Below, in pieces: positions 19,674 through 27,618 of a stretch of DNA of 64,000 bases. Made by a program: the position numbers and the translations under genes. The stretch is from Pseudomonas syringae (GTDB lineage Bacteria > Pseudomonadota > Gammaproteobacteria > Pseudomonadales > Pseudomonadaceae), in contig NZ_JPQU01000024.1 of the NCBI RefSeq assembly GCF_000737245.1, positions 39,315 to 103,314 of the forward strand, in the 5' to 3' direction. Within the stretch, counting starts at the first letter, position 1. Every line of letters begins with the position of its first letter. The notes beneath the pieces are model-generated. The model ran no database searches. It had not been told where the DNA came from and saw nothing but the letters and a program-made list of their open reading frames with translations.

Positions 19674-20195
19674 ATGCGCAAGGGATGTAAACGTCGCCAG
19701 AAAGGCATGACGCTGATCGAAGTACTGGTTTCAGTATTGATTCTGGCCATTGGCATATTGGGTGCCGCAGCAATTCAATTGAATGCCCTCAAATACACCG
19801 ACAGCTCGGCCATGACCAGCCAGGCGAGTTTTATTGCCTACGACATGATGGACAGAATTCGGGCGAATGTGGACGGCAACGCAGTGGGTAACGGGGCAAC
19901 CAATGTCTTGGCAACTTATGCTCTGAGTTCGCTGGCGGCTGCGCCTGCCGCAGGCAGCGACGCCAGGTCTGAGGACTTGGCGAACTTCAGGGCCAATGTC
20001 TCTGCATTTGCAGGCGCCGATGGCGCGAACAGCAGTATTGCCATCAATGGTCGTGAGGTGAGGATTACCATCTTCTGGAATGATGCCCGAGCTACGGGGG
20101 CCAGCGACGTTGCCCTCACCGGTTCCGCAACGAGCGGTACTCAGAGAAGTTTTGTGCTGATATCTCAGGTTGGCGTGAATGTGGTGACACCATGA
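19674..20195 (+). CDS. pilV: type IV minor pilin PilV
   Basis: 173 aa. The leader MRKGCKRRQKG precedes MTLIEVLVSVLILAIGILGAAAIQL; mature residue 1 is Met instead of Phe, which is usual for PilV, and Glu5 is present. The segment after the helix, NALKYTDSSAMTSQASFIAYDMMDRIRANV, is the PilV signature. It overlaps pilW by 4 nt (ATGA). PilV links PilX/PilW to the rest of the tip complex in P. aeruginosa; that role is inferred by homology. Confidence 0.9.
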   Translation: MRKGCKRRQKGMTLIEVLVSVLILAIGILGAAAIQLNALKYTDSSAMTSQASFIAYDMMDRIRANVDGNAVGNGATNVLATYALSSLAAAPAAGSDARSEDLANFRANVSAFAGADGANSSIAINGREVRITIFWNDARATGASDVALTGSATSGTQRSFVLISQVGVNVVTP

Positions 20196-20896
20196 AGAAG
20201 TATTCCAGAGGCTTCGGCCTGATCGAAATCATGGTTGCCCTTGTGCTGGGGCTGGTGATTTCCATGGGAGTGATCCAGATTTTCGTTGCCTCCCGTGGCA
20301 CCTACACCACCCAGAACACCTCGGCCCGAATGCAGGAAGACGCTCGGTTTGTGTTGAGCAAATTGATGCAGGAAATCCGCATGACGGGCATGTTCGGCTG
20401 TTTGAGCGTGGATAACCTTACGGTGGCAAACGGCTCGATGCCTGTGAAGCCTGCAGCGTTCAACACTCCTATCCTCTGGAATAACGCCAACAACACGTTG
20501 ACCCTTATCACCGCCGATATCGGCGGGTCCGGCGGTGTACCAAACTGGACGGTTGTGTCGAACTGCCAAAGCACCACTGAGCTCTACGCAGGTAACCGGG
20601 CACCGGCAGCAGGCCAAGTCGCGTTTCCGCTGCGTCAGCTGATCTATGTGCTCAACGGCCCGGTGTTAGGCGTGGGTCCTGACGCGAACAACATTCAGCC
20701 ATTACTCAACAACGTCGGAGGCTTGGTGATCGACTTTGGTATTGCAGGTACACCAATGACCTATACCCCCGTAATCAACGCTGGCAACGCCGCCAATATC
20801 CGCAGTGTGCGCATCCGACTGACCCTCACCGACCCCAACGGCAGGGTCAGAGATCAGGTTTATAACGTAGTAGCTGCCGTGCGTAACCGGTTTTGA
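20192..20896 (+). CDS. pilW: type IV minor pilin PilW
   Basis: 234 aa. The leader MKKYSRG is cleaved before FGLIEIMVALVLGLVISMGVIQIF (Glu5 present), followed by the conserved SRGTYTTQNTSARMQEDARFVLSKLMQEIRM, where the GMFGC element begins the globular domain. The C-terminal RSVRIRLTLTDPNGRVRDQVYNVVAAVRNR is typical. Only two cysteines (in MFGCLS and VVSNCQS) are seen, probably a disulfide. pilX begins 14 nt downstream. The protein should be a periplasmic-side minor pilin anchored in the inner membrane until assembly. Confidence 0.9.
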   Translation: MKKYSRGFGLIEIMVALVLGLVISMGVIQIFVASRGTYTTQNTSARMQEDARFVLSKLMQEIRMTGMFGCLSVDNLTVANGSMPVKPAAFNTPILWNNANNTLTLITADIGGSGGVPNWTVVSNCQSTTELYAGNRAPAAGQVAFPLRQLIYVLNGPVLGVGPDANNIQPLLNNVGGLVIDFGIAGTPMTYTPVINAGNAANIRSVRIRLTLTDPNGRVRDQVYNVVAAVRNRF

Positions 20897-20910
20897 AGGG
20901 GCTTCATGCA

Positions 20911-21405
20911 ATGAGTACACAAAGACGCAGTTTACCGTCGTCCCAGAAAGGCATGGTGCTGGTGGTCAGCCTCATATTCCTGCTGTTGCTGACATTGCTG
21001 GGCGTATCGGCGATGCAGAACGCAACCATGCAGGAAAAAATGTCCGGCAGCGTGATGGTGCGTAATCAGTCCTTTCAGTTTGCCGAGGCGGCGTTGCGGT
21101 TGGGCGAGTCAGAGATACAGAAGACGGGCTTCGTTCTCGCGAAATGCGCCCCGGTAGCGAACTGCGCGCCCCCTGGCGATTCCACTGGTTTCCCGAGTGC
21201 GGGCGGTGGTGCTTCAGGTGTGACCTGGGTCCAGGCCGGCACAAATGCGGTATACGCTTTGCAAAATATCGGCACTACGACAACACCTGTTGCCCGCCCC
21301 CCCACGTGTTCCTCAGGGAGTTCTGTGACGCTTTATAGAGTGACCGCATCCGCCAGACAAGGCTCGTCGATAACGGTTCTGGAGAGCATTTATGCCAATT
21401 GCTAA
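20911..21405 (+). CDS. pilX: type IV minor pilin PilX
   Basis: 164 aa from ATG 20911 (MSTQRRSLPSSQKG). The mature N-terminus is MVLVVSLIFLLLLTLLGVSAM. As expected for the PilX_N family it lacks Glu5 (Val there), suiting a subunit near the tip. The block QNATMQEKMSGSVMVRNQSFQFAEAALR is the family signature. Four cysteines lie in the C-terminal part (CAPVANCAPP, PTCSSG, YANC). Its end overlaps the pilY1 start by 14 nt, so the two are translationally coupled. Confidence 0.88.
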   Translation: MSTQRRSLPSSQKGMVLVVSLIFLLLLTLLGVSAMQNATMQEKMSGSVMVRNQSFQFAEAALRLGESEIQKTGFVLAKCAPVANCAPPGDSTGFPSAGGGASGVTWVQAGTNAVYALQNIGTTTTPVARPPTCSSGSSVTLYRVTASARQGSSITVLESIYANC

Positions 21406-24400
21406 GACGCTACGCTGTGGGTTGAAGTATTTCTACGGGGTGTTGTTGGCGTTGTATTTCATTGTTCCTGCGCAGGCGGCGTTTGCTCCGTCGCAAGTTC
21501 CGTTATTGAGTGCCCCAGCGGTACCTCCAAACTTGATGCTGTTGGTGGATAATTCGGGCAGTATGAATAACATCATTTGGGCGTCGGATTTCAATCCGAA
21601 TACGGTGCGGCCTAAAATAACGTATTTGTATAAATACAATGTTTGTGGCTGGTATTATTGTGATGGTGAAAAAGATATATTGGGTGATGACACTTTAATT
21701 TTAAGTCAGGCCTCCTCGAATCGTTGTGATTCGGGTTATTATTACATTAAACGTAATGGCGTTGAGTATTGTTTCAAACTTCCGGATCCGGTGGATGATG
21801 CTAATGAAGGGTCGACTCGATATACAGCAGACTACCTTTCATATCTGATCGATCTGGCGCCAACCGTAAAAAAGAAAGATTTTACGAAAGGTCTTATTCC
21901 AAACGATTTCCGCATGAATGTCGCTCGTGCCGTTGCTAAGGATCTTGTTGTTAACACCACCAAAATTCAGGGTAATACCAGTATTCGAATTGGATTGGCA
22001 AATTTCAATCCTCCTACGAATGACGATGCTGGTCCTGGCGGCAAAATTTCGGTAGACGTAAAAGACCTTGCTGAAGTTAAAAAAACAACTTACCAGGCAG
22101 CAGTTTCTGCGACTACGGCTGCGCAGAACGTGACGGATCTGACGACGGCAATTGGTAAGTTGAGAAGCGATTCCAATACGCCGCTTGCGGAAACATATTA
22201 TGAGGTAACGCGATATTTCAGGGGCATGAAACCGTACTACAACACAACACCCGCTAAATATACGAGCCCTATACAATATCGCTGTCAGAAAAACTTCACT
22301 GTTATTGTTACCGATGGTCTTCCGACCTATGATCGTAATTTTCCCGCTCCTGATGAGGACCCTGACGATAAGCTGAACACGGACAGGTCGTTACCTAACT
22401 GGGACTTGAAGGCCAATGATGGTGCCAATCCGAAAGGGGATGGCGAGGGAGACACGCTTTACCTGGACGATATTGCAAAATTCGCCTATGACATTGATAT
22501 GCGCAAGCCTGCCGATGGAACTGATTTGACGCTGAAGAACTGGGATACCGCGGGTTTCAACCCTCAGAACATGATCACCTACACGGTTGGTTTTACCGTA
22601 GCCAATCAGATGCTGATGGATGCTGCTGATATAAATCATGGGCACGGTACTTATTTTCAGACAAATGACAGTGCCGGTCTGACTAACTCTATGGCAGCAG
22701 CATTGAGGGATATCAACGCCAAGGCTGGTTCCGGTGGTGGCGGGGCTACGAACTCGACAACATTGGTGCCGGGGATAAAGTTCTATCAAACCCTCTATGA
22801 TCCCGCTGATTGGCGCGGGACAATTAAAGCCTACAACATCAATACAACCACGGGGGCGACTGAAGGGCTTGCCTGGAATACGGATGAGACGATTACGTCG
22901 GCCGCGCCGAAGTATGAGTCTTTCAATACTTCAACCTTCAAGCCGATTCCCCTGTTGATGACACGTTTTTCTACAGACCAGCAGACGGTATTGAATAACG
23001 CAGTTACTCAGAATCAGCGCACCCAATACGGAATTGTAGGTTCAGATTTCATCGCATGGGCGGCGGGCACCAACAAAACAGGGTTGCGTCAGCGGACAAG
23101 GTTACTAGGAGATATCGTCAACTCGCCCCTCACTAGCGCATTGCCTACCAGCAAAACCGCCTCCGACCTAGCGGACGACACCAGCTATACAAACTATCTC
23201 AATACAAAAGCATCCGGCATGTCTTATAGCCTTTTGGTGAATGCCAATGATGGGTTCATGCATGTAATTAATCCGGTGGACGGATCGCGGCGATACGCCT
23301 ATATGCCATCCACGGTTTTACCGTCGCTGGTTACCTTGTCCGCGCTTGATTACGGTGGCGGCTCTCATAAATTTACCGTTGATGGGCAGCTTTCAGTGAT
23401 GGACGTTAAACCATCACTATCCGCCCCTTGGCAGACCGTAGCGTTTGGCGGGACGGGAGCGGGTGGTAAAGCCTATTACGCGGTGAACCTGTACACGGCG
23501 GGCAGCAATGATATTTCGGCCCTTTGGGAAGTCCAGGCTCCCGCATCCGCCAATGCTTTGAACGTGTTCAACGATTTAGGCTTTGCTTATTCAAAACCGG
23601 ATGTCGCCAGCATGGCGGATGGCACCGGTATCGTCGCTATTGGTAATGGGTACGGGAGTAATACAGGACTGGCTGTGCTTTATATCTTGAACTCCACGAC
23701 GGGAGCGCTCATCTCTAAAATTTCGATACCCGCTAGAACGGGCGAAACTGATAATGGCCTGTCCTCGGTCAAACTGCTCACCGACTCAAAAAACGTCGTG
23801 CAGGCCGCCTATGCTGGTGATCTGAGAGGGCGGTTATGGAAGTTCGACCTGAGCTCCACTACGCCACTCGGTTGGAAAGTCGCTTACGGGACGGCATCAA
23901 ATCCGTTGCCTTTGTTCACCGCCTCAGGCGGTGTTGCCCAGCCCATTACCGTACAGCCTGTGTTGGTTGATCACCCTAGTAGAACCGGAAAAATGGTCTA
24001 CTTCGGGACCGGGAAGTTTATTGAAGCTGCGGACAAGACCACTACAGATCAACAGGCATTTTATGCCGTTTGGGATAATGGCGTGGGTAACCTGGCCGAA
24101 TCCAATCTGGTTGCGCAAGCCGTCAACAGCACAGGTACTGCGGGTTCCGGGATCAATAACGGCAATACCTATTTCACATCGACAAGGAATGACGTCGACT
24201 GGGCTACCAAGAAAGGATGGTATTTACCATTGGCGACTTCATCACCTTACTTGGGTGAAAGGATTATTTATCCAGCGCAAACCAGTCGCGAACGGATCAT
24301 TTTTACAACGGCCGCAGTCAGCTCGGGGGATCCTTGCGAAAGTACAGGTACGGGCAGGATTTTTGAGCTGGATGCCGCCAAGGGCGGCATGCTCAGCTAC

Positions 24401-24631
24401 CAAGTGCTCGACACCAATGGCGACAACGACGTAAATAATTCTGACAGCATCGTTTCCGGGCTTGCGTTCAACTCTGGTATTCCGAATCTGGCGGCCATTG
24501 TCGCGGGCGTTTCTCCAGGCAATGACAACAAATACATCATCGACTCAAGTGGCGGTGGCGTTACTAAGCTTCTTGAAAAAGGCGGCACCGCCAACGTCTA
24601 CCAACGCATCATGTGGCGACAAATTCAGTAA
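21392..24631 (+). CDS. pilY1: PilY1 tip-associated adhesin / pilus biogenesis protein
   Basis: 1079 aa. The signal peptide MPIAKTLRCGLKYFYGVLLA... ends near AQA-AFAPSQ (about residue 30). A von Willebrand A-like region follows, with MIDAS residues D53-x-S55-x-S57 (LVDNSGSMN) and FTVIVTDGLPTYD. The C-terminal half (about 500-1079) is the PilY1 beta-propeller (PilC-type). It carries a calcium-site loop D1007-x-N1009-x-D1011-x-D1013 with D1018, like the site controlling pilus retraction in P. aeruginosa. Bases about 21590-22320 are clearly more AT-rich than the neighbours, suggesting a diversifying or exchanged N-terminal region. No pilY2 follows; pilE starts 12 nt downstream. Confidence 0.92.
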   Translation: MPIAKTLRCGLKYFYGVLLALYFIVPAQAAFAPSQVPLLSAPAVPPNLMLLVDNSGSMNNIIWASDFNPNTVRPKITYLYKYNVCGWYYCDGEKDILGDDTLILSQASSNRCDSGYYYIKRNGVEYCFKLPDPVDDANEGSTRYTADYLSYLIDLAPTVKKKDFTKGLIPNDFRMNVARAVAKDLVVNTTKIQGNTSIRIGLANFNPPTNDDAGPGGKISVDVKDLAEVKKTTYQAAVSATTAAQNVTDLTTAIGKLRSDSNTPLAETYYEVTRYFRGMKPYYNTTPAKYTSPIQYRCQKNFTVIVTDGLPTYDRNFPAPDEDPDDKLNTDRSLPNWDLKANDGANPKGDGEGDTLYLDDIAKFAYDIDMRKPADGTDLTLKNWDTAGFNPQNMITYTVGFTVANQMLMDAADINHGHGTYFQTNDSAGLTNSMAAALRDINAKAGSGGGGATNSTTLVPGIKFYQTLYDPADWRGTIKAYNINTTTGATEGLAWNTDETITSAAPKYESFNTSTFKPIPLLMTRFSTDQQTVLNNAVTQNQRTQYGIVGSDFIAWAAGTNKTGLRQRTRLLGDIVNSPLTSALPTSKTASDLADDTSYTNYLNTKASGMSYSLLVNANDGFMHVINPVDGSRRYAYMPSTVLPSLVTLSALDYGGGSHKFTVDGQLSVMDVKPSLSAPWQTVAFGGTGAGGKAYYAVNLYTAGSNDISALWEVQAPASANALNVFNDLGFAYSKPDVASMADGTGIVAIGNGYGSNTGLAVLYILNSTTGALISKISIPARTGETDNGLSSVKLLTDSKNVVQAAYAGDLRGRLWKFDLSSTTPLGWKVAYGTASNPLPLFTASGGVAQPITVQPVLVDHPSRTGKMVYFGTGKFIEAADKTTTDQQAFYAVWDNGVGNLAESNLVAQAVNSTGTAGSGINNGNTYFTSTRNDVDWATKKGWYLPLATSSPYLGERIIYPAQTSRERIIFTTAAVSSGDPCESTGTGRIFELDAAKGGMLSYQVLDTNGDNDVNNSDSIVSGLAFNSGIPNLAAIVAGVSPGNDNKYIIDSSGGGVTKLLEKGGTANVYQRIMWRQIQ

Positions 24632-24643
24632 GGAGTGCGGTCC

Positions 24644-25039
24644 ATGCGTTTCAGATCCAAAGGCTTTACCTTGATCGAGCTCATGATTGTGGTGGCGATT
24701 GTCGGTATTCTGGCGGCCATCGCTTACCCCAATTACACCGAGTACACGAAGCGTACCCAGCGGTCTGCCATCGCAAGTCTATTGGCGGAACAGACTCAGG
24801 CGCTGGAACGTTACTATTCAGGGGCTGGCAATGGCACGTATACCAACGCGACCGTCAGCGGAGGTAATGATTACTATACGATCGTTGGCACATTGACTCC
24901 CCAGACCTACTCCTTGGCTGCCACCGGCAAAGGCCTTATGGCTAACGATAAGTGCGGTGTTTTCACTATTACCAACACAGGTTTGCGAACCAACCCCGGT
25001 GCTACCGGGGTAACAACCAAAGACTGCTGGGGCCGCTGA
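24644..25039 (+). CDS. pilE: type IV minor pilin PilE
   Basis: 131 aa from ATG 24644 (AAGGAG 8 nt upstream; the GTG at 24635 overlaps that site and is rejected). The leader MRFRSKG precedes [40 protein letters not shown], the PilE signature, with Glu5. Two cysteines (KCGVFT and KDCWGR) define a C-terminal disulfide loop. Last gene of the minor pilin operon; thiO begins 23 nt later and may be cotranscribed. Confidence 0.92.
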   Translation: MRFRSKGFTLIELMIVVAIVGILAAIAYPNYTEYTKRTQRSAIASLLAEQTQALERYYSGAGNGTYTNATVSGGNDYYTIVGTLTPQTYSLAATGKGLMANDKCGVFTITNTGLRTNPGATGVTTKDCWGR

Positions 25040-25062
25040 GCCCTCTTCAAAACGAGAACACG

Positions 25063-26169
25063 ATGTCCAAGCAGGTTGTGATTGTCGGTGGCGGTGTCAT
25101 CGGTTTGTTAACAGCGTTTAACCTCGCCTCCGAGGCAGAGCATGTGACGCTGCTGGATCGTTCCGGGTTGGGGCGAGAGGCTTCCTGGGCAGGAGGCGGG
25201 ATCGTTTCGCCGCTTTATCCCTGGCGCTACAGTTCGGCAGTCACGGCGCTGGCTCATTGGTCCCAGGACTTTTATCCGCAACTGGCCGAGCGTCTTTTTG
25301 CCCGGACGGGTATTGATCCTGAGGTCCATACCACTGGCCTGTACTGGCTGGATCTGGACGACGAGCAAGAAGCGCTGGACTGGGCCACTCGCGAACACCG
25401 GCCGCTCAGCGCGATAGATATTTCAGCCGTGCACGATGCGGTGCCTGTGTTGGGTGAGGGCTACAGCCGCGCGATTTATATGGCCAATGTCGCCAACGTG
25501 CGCAATCCGCGCCTAGTCAAATCCCTGAAAGCAGCCTTGATGGCCATGCCCAATGTCACGCTGATGGAACAGTGCGAAGTATCGGGCTTTGTCCGGGACC
25601 GCGAGCGGGTGACGGGCGTAACGACGGGCGTCGGCAACATTCTTGGGGATGAAGTTGTGCTCACGGCCGGCGCCTGGAGTGGCGAACTGCTCAAGACCCT
25701 TGGCCTTGAATTGCCGGTCGAGCCGGTCAAAGGGCAGATGATTTTGTACAAGTGCGCGGCGGATTTTCTGCCGAGCATGGTGCTGGCCAAGGGGCGTTAT
25801 GCGATTCCGCGCCGGGACGGCCACATCCTGGTGGGCAGTACGCTGGAACATGAAGGCTTCGATAAAACCCCTACCGTTGTGGCGCTGGCAAGTCTGAAGG
25901 CTTCGGCGGTGGAGCTGATCCCTGCGTTGGCGGATGCCGAGGTGGTTGCGCACTGGGCGGGCTTGCGTCCGGGGTCGCCAGAAGGGATCCCTTATATTGG
26001 GCCGCTGTCCGGATTTGCCGGGCTTTGGCTAAACTGCGGGCATTATCGCAACGGTCTGGTACTGGCCCCCGCATCGTGTCAGTTGCTGGCGGATCTTCTG
26101 CTGGGACGTGACCCCGTGATTGATGCCGCCCCGTATGCGCCGCAGGGTAGGGTTCTGCAGAGCCATTAA
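25063..26169 (+). CDS. thiO: glycine oxidase ThiO-type FAD amino-acid oxidase
   Basis: 368 aa from ATG 25063. An N-terminal Rossmann FAD motif VIVGGGVIGLLTAFNLA (residues 5-21) is followed by DRSGLGREASWAGGGIVSPLYPW, the DAO-family loop. The C-terminal region has HWAGLRPGSPEGIPYIGPL and the GHYRNGLVLAP FAD contact. ThiO oxidises glycine to iminoglycine for the thiazole of thiamine. It is equivalent to PA4548, annotated as a D-amino-acid oxidase, so substrate preference is uncertain. No other thi genes are nearby. It sits 23 nt behind pilE and convergent with pilR. Confidence 0.85.
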   Translation: MSKQVVIVGGGVIGLLTAFNLASEAEHVTLLDRSGLGREASWAGGGIVSPLYPWRYSSAVTALAHWSQDFYPQLAERLFARTGIDPEVHTTGLYWLDLDDEQEALDWATREHRPLSAIDISAVHDAVPVLGEGYSRAIYMANVANVRNPRLVKSLKAALMAMPNVTLMEQCEVSGFVRDRERVTGVTTGVGNILGDEVVLTAGAWSGELLKTLGLELPVEPVKGQMILYKCAADFLPSMVLAKGRYAIPRRDGHILVGSTLEHEGFDKTPTVVALASLKASAVELIPALADAEVVAHWAGLRPGSPEGIPYIGPLSGFAGLWLNCGHYRNGLVLAPASCQLLADLLLGRDPVIDAAPYAPQGRVLQSH

Positions 26170-26176
26170 CGAACAT

Positions 26177-26267
26177 GTGGGAGCGAGCTTGCTCGCGAAT
26201 GCGGTGGGTCCGGCAAAAAAATACTTGTCGGATGTGCAGCCCCCTTCGCGAGCAAGCTCGCTCCCAC
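26177..26267. repeat. REP-type inverted repeat pair (GAGCTTGCTCGC family)
   Basis: 23-bp perfect arms (26177-26199, 26245-26267) around a 45-nt spacer. It fills the gap between the convergent thiO and pilR. Confidence 0.9.
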
Positions 26268-26284
26268 GGGATACCGAGTCCCCT

Positions 26285-27616
26285 CTACTCCAACCCCAAC
26301 TTCTTCAACCGATAACGCATCGACCGAAACGACAGGCTCAGGCGTTGGGCGGCGGCGGTTCGGTTCCAGCGGGTTTCTTCCAGTGCCTGGAGGATCAACT
26401 TGCGTTCGATGCTTTCCAGGTAATCTTCAAGGTTGTCGATGTCGGCGAGGTTGGCGCTGTCCTGTTCGGCTGGGGCGGTGTGGGCCAGACGCAGGTCGGA
26501 GACGTTGATCTGATCGTTTTCACACAGCGTATGGGCGCGCTCAAGGATGTTCTCCAGTTCGCGCACGTTACCGGGGAAGCGGTAGCTTTTCAGCGCTTCC
26601 ATTGCCTGGGGCGCAAGATGAACGACGGCCTGAGTGCCCGTCAGGCGTTTGAGAACATGGGCGGCCAATTGCTCGATATCTTCCCGGCGTGCGCGCAATG
26701 AAGGGACCTGCAGCTCAATAACGTTCAGCCGGTAATACAGATCCTGACGGAAGCGTCCGGCAGCGACTTCAGCGCTCAGGTCCTTGTGGGTGGCGCACAG
26801 CACCCGAACATCCACCACCGACTCTTGTTGATCGCCAACACTCCTGATGGATTTCTCCTGAATCGCCCGCAGCAGTTTGACTTGCATAGCCATGGGCAGA
26901 TCGGCGACTTCATCGAGAAACAGCGTTCCGCCATTGGCCGCCTGGAAGAGCCCGGGTTTGTCTTCGTGGGCGCCGCTGAAGCTGCCTTTGCGGTGGCCGA
27001 AGAACTCGCTTTCCATCAGTTCCGTCGGGATCGCACCGCAGTTGACCGGGACAAAAGGCCGGTCAACCCGTGGCCCTTGTTCATGAATCAGGCGGGCGAC
27101 CAATTCCTTGCCGCTGCCGGACTCACCACTGATGTAGATGGGAGCCTGACTGCGGGCCAGTTTGCCAATCTGTTGGCGCAGGGCGCGAATCGGAGCGGAG
27201 TTGCCGAGCAGCTGCCGGTCGATGGCGCGTTCGGGTTGGCTGGGTGACTGCAGGCGTAAGGCGCTGCCGACCAGTTCCCGCAGGCGACCAAGATCAACAG
27301 GCTTGGTCAGAAAGTCGAACGCACCAGCCTTGAGCGCGTGGATCGCGGTATCAAGGTTGCCGTGGGCCGTGATCATAGCTACCGGCACCTGGGCATGGCG
27401 CTGCTGGATATGCTGCACCAGTTCCAGGCCATTGCCGTCGGGCAGGCGCATGTCGGTCAGGCACAGGTCGAACGGCTCCCGCGCCAGCCAGTCGTGGGCT
27501 TCCTTGACGTTGCGGGCGCTGCGGGTATCGAGTTTCATCCGGCCCAGCGTGATCTCAAGGAGTTCACGGATATCGGGCTCGTCATCAACAATCAGGATTT
27601 TTGGCCGTTGGCTCAT
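26285..27616 (-). CDS. pilR: sigma-54-dependent response regulator PilR
   Basis: 443 aa from ATG 27616, 2 nt after the pilS stop. The receiver domain (1-120) has D11/D12, phospho-acceptor D55 (LCLTDMRLPDG) and K105. The AAA+ domain has Walker A GESGSGKE (164-171) and Walker B GGTLFLDEVADLP. The sigma-54 contact loop reads GSFSGA (211-216) instead of the canonical GAFTGA. A C-terminal Fis-type HTH (NRTAAAQRLSLSFRSMRYRLKKLGLE region) ends the protein. It should activate pilA from the -24/-12 promoter near 47838 when phosphorylated by PilS. Confidence 0.93.
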   Translation of the reverse strand: MSQRPKILIVDDEPDIRELLEITLGRMKLDTRSARNVKEAHDWLAREPFDLCLTDMRLPDGNGLELVQHIQQRHAQVPVAMITAHGNLDTAIHALKAGAFDFLTKPVDLGRLRELVGSALRLQSPSQPERAIDRQLLGNSAPIRALRQQIGKLARSQAPIYISGESGSGKELVARLIHEQGPRVDRPFVPVNCGAIPTELMESEFFGHRKGSFSGAHEDKPGLFQAANGGTLFLDEVADLPMAMQVKLLRAIQEKSIRSVGDQQESVVDVRVLCATHKDLSAEVAAGRFRQDLYYRLNVIELQVPSLRARREDIEQLAAHVLKRLTGTQAVVHLAPQAMEALKSYRFPGNVRELENILERAHTLCENDQINVSDLRLAHTAPAEQDSANLADIDNLEDYLESIERKLILQALEETRWNRTAAAQRLSLSFRSMRYRLKKLGLE

Positions 27617-27618
27617 GG

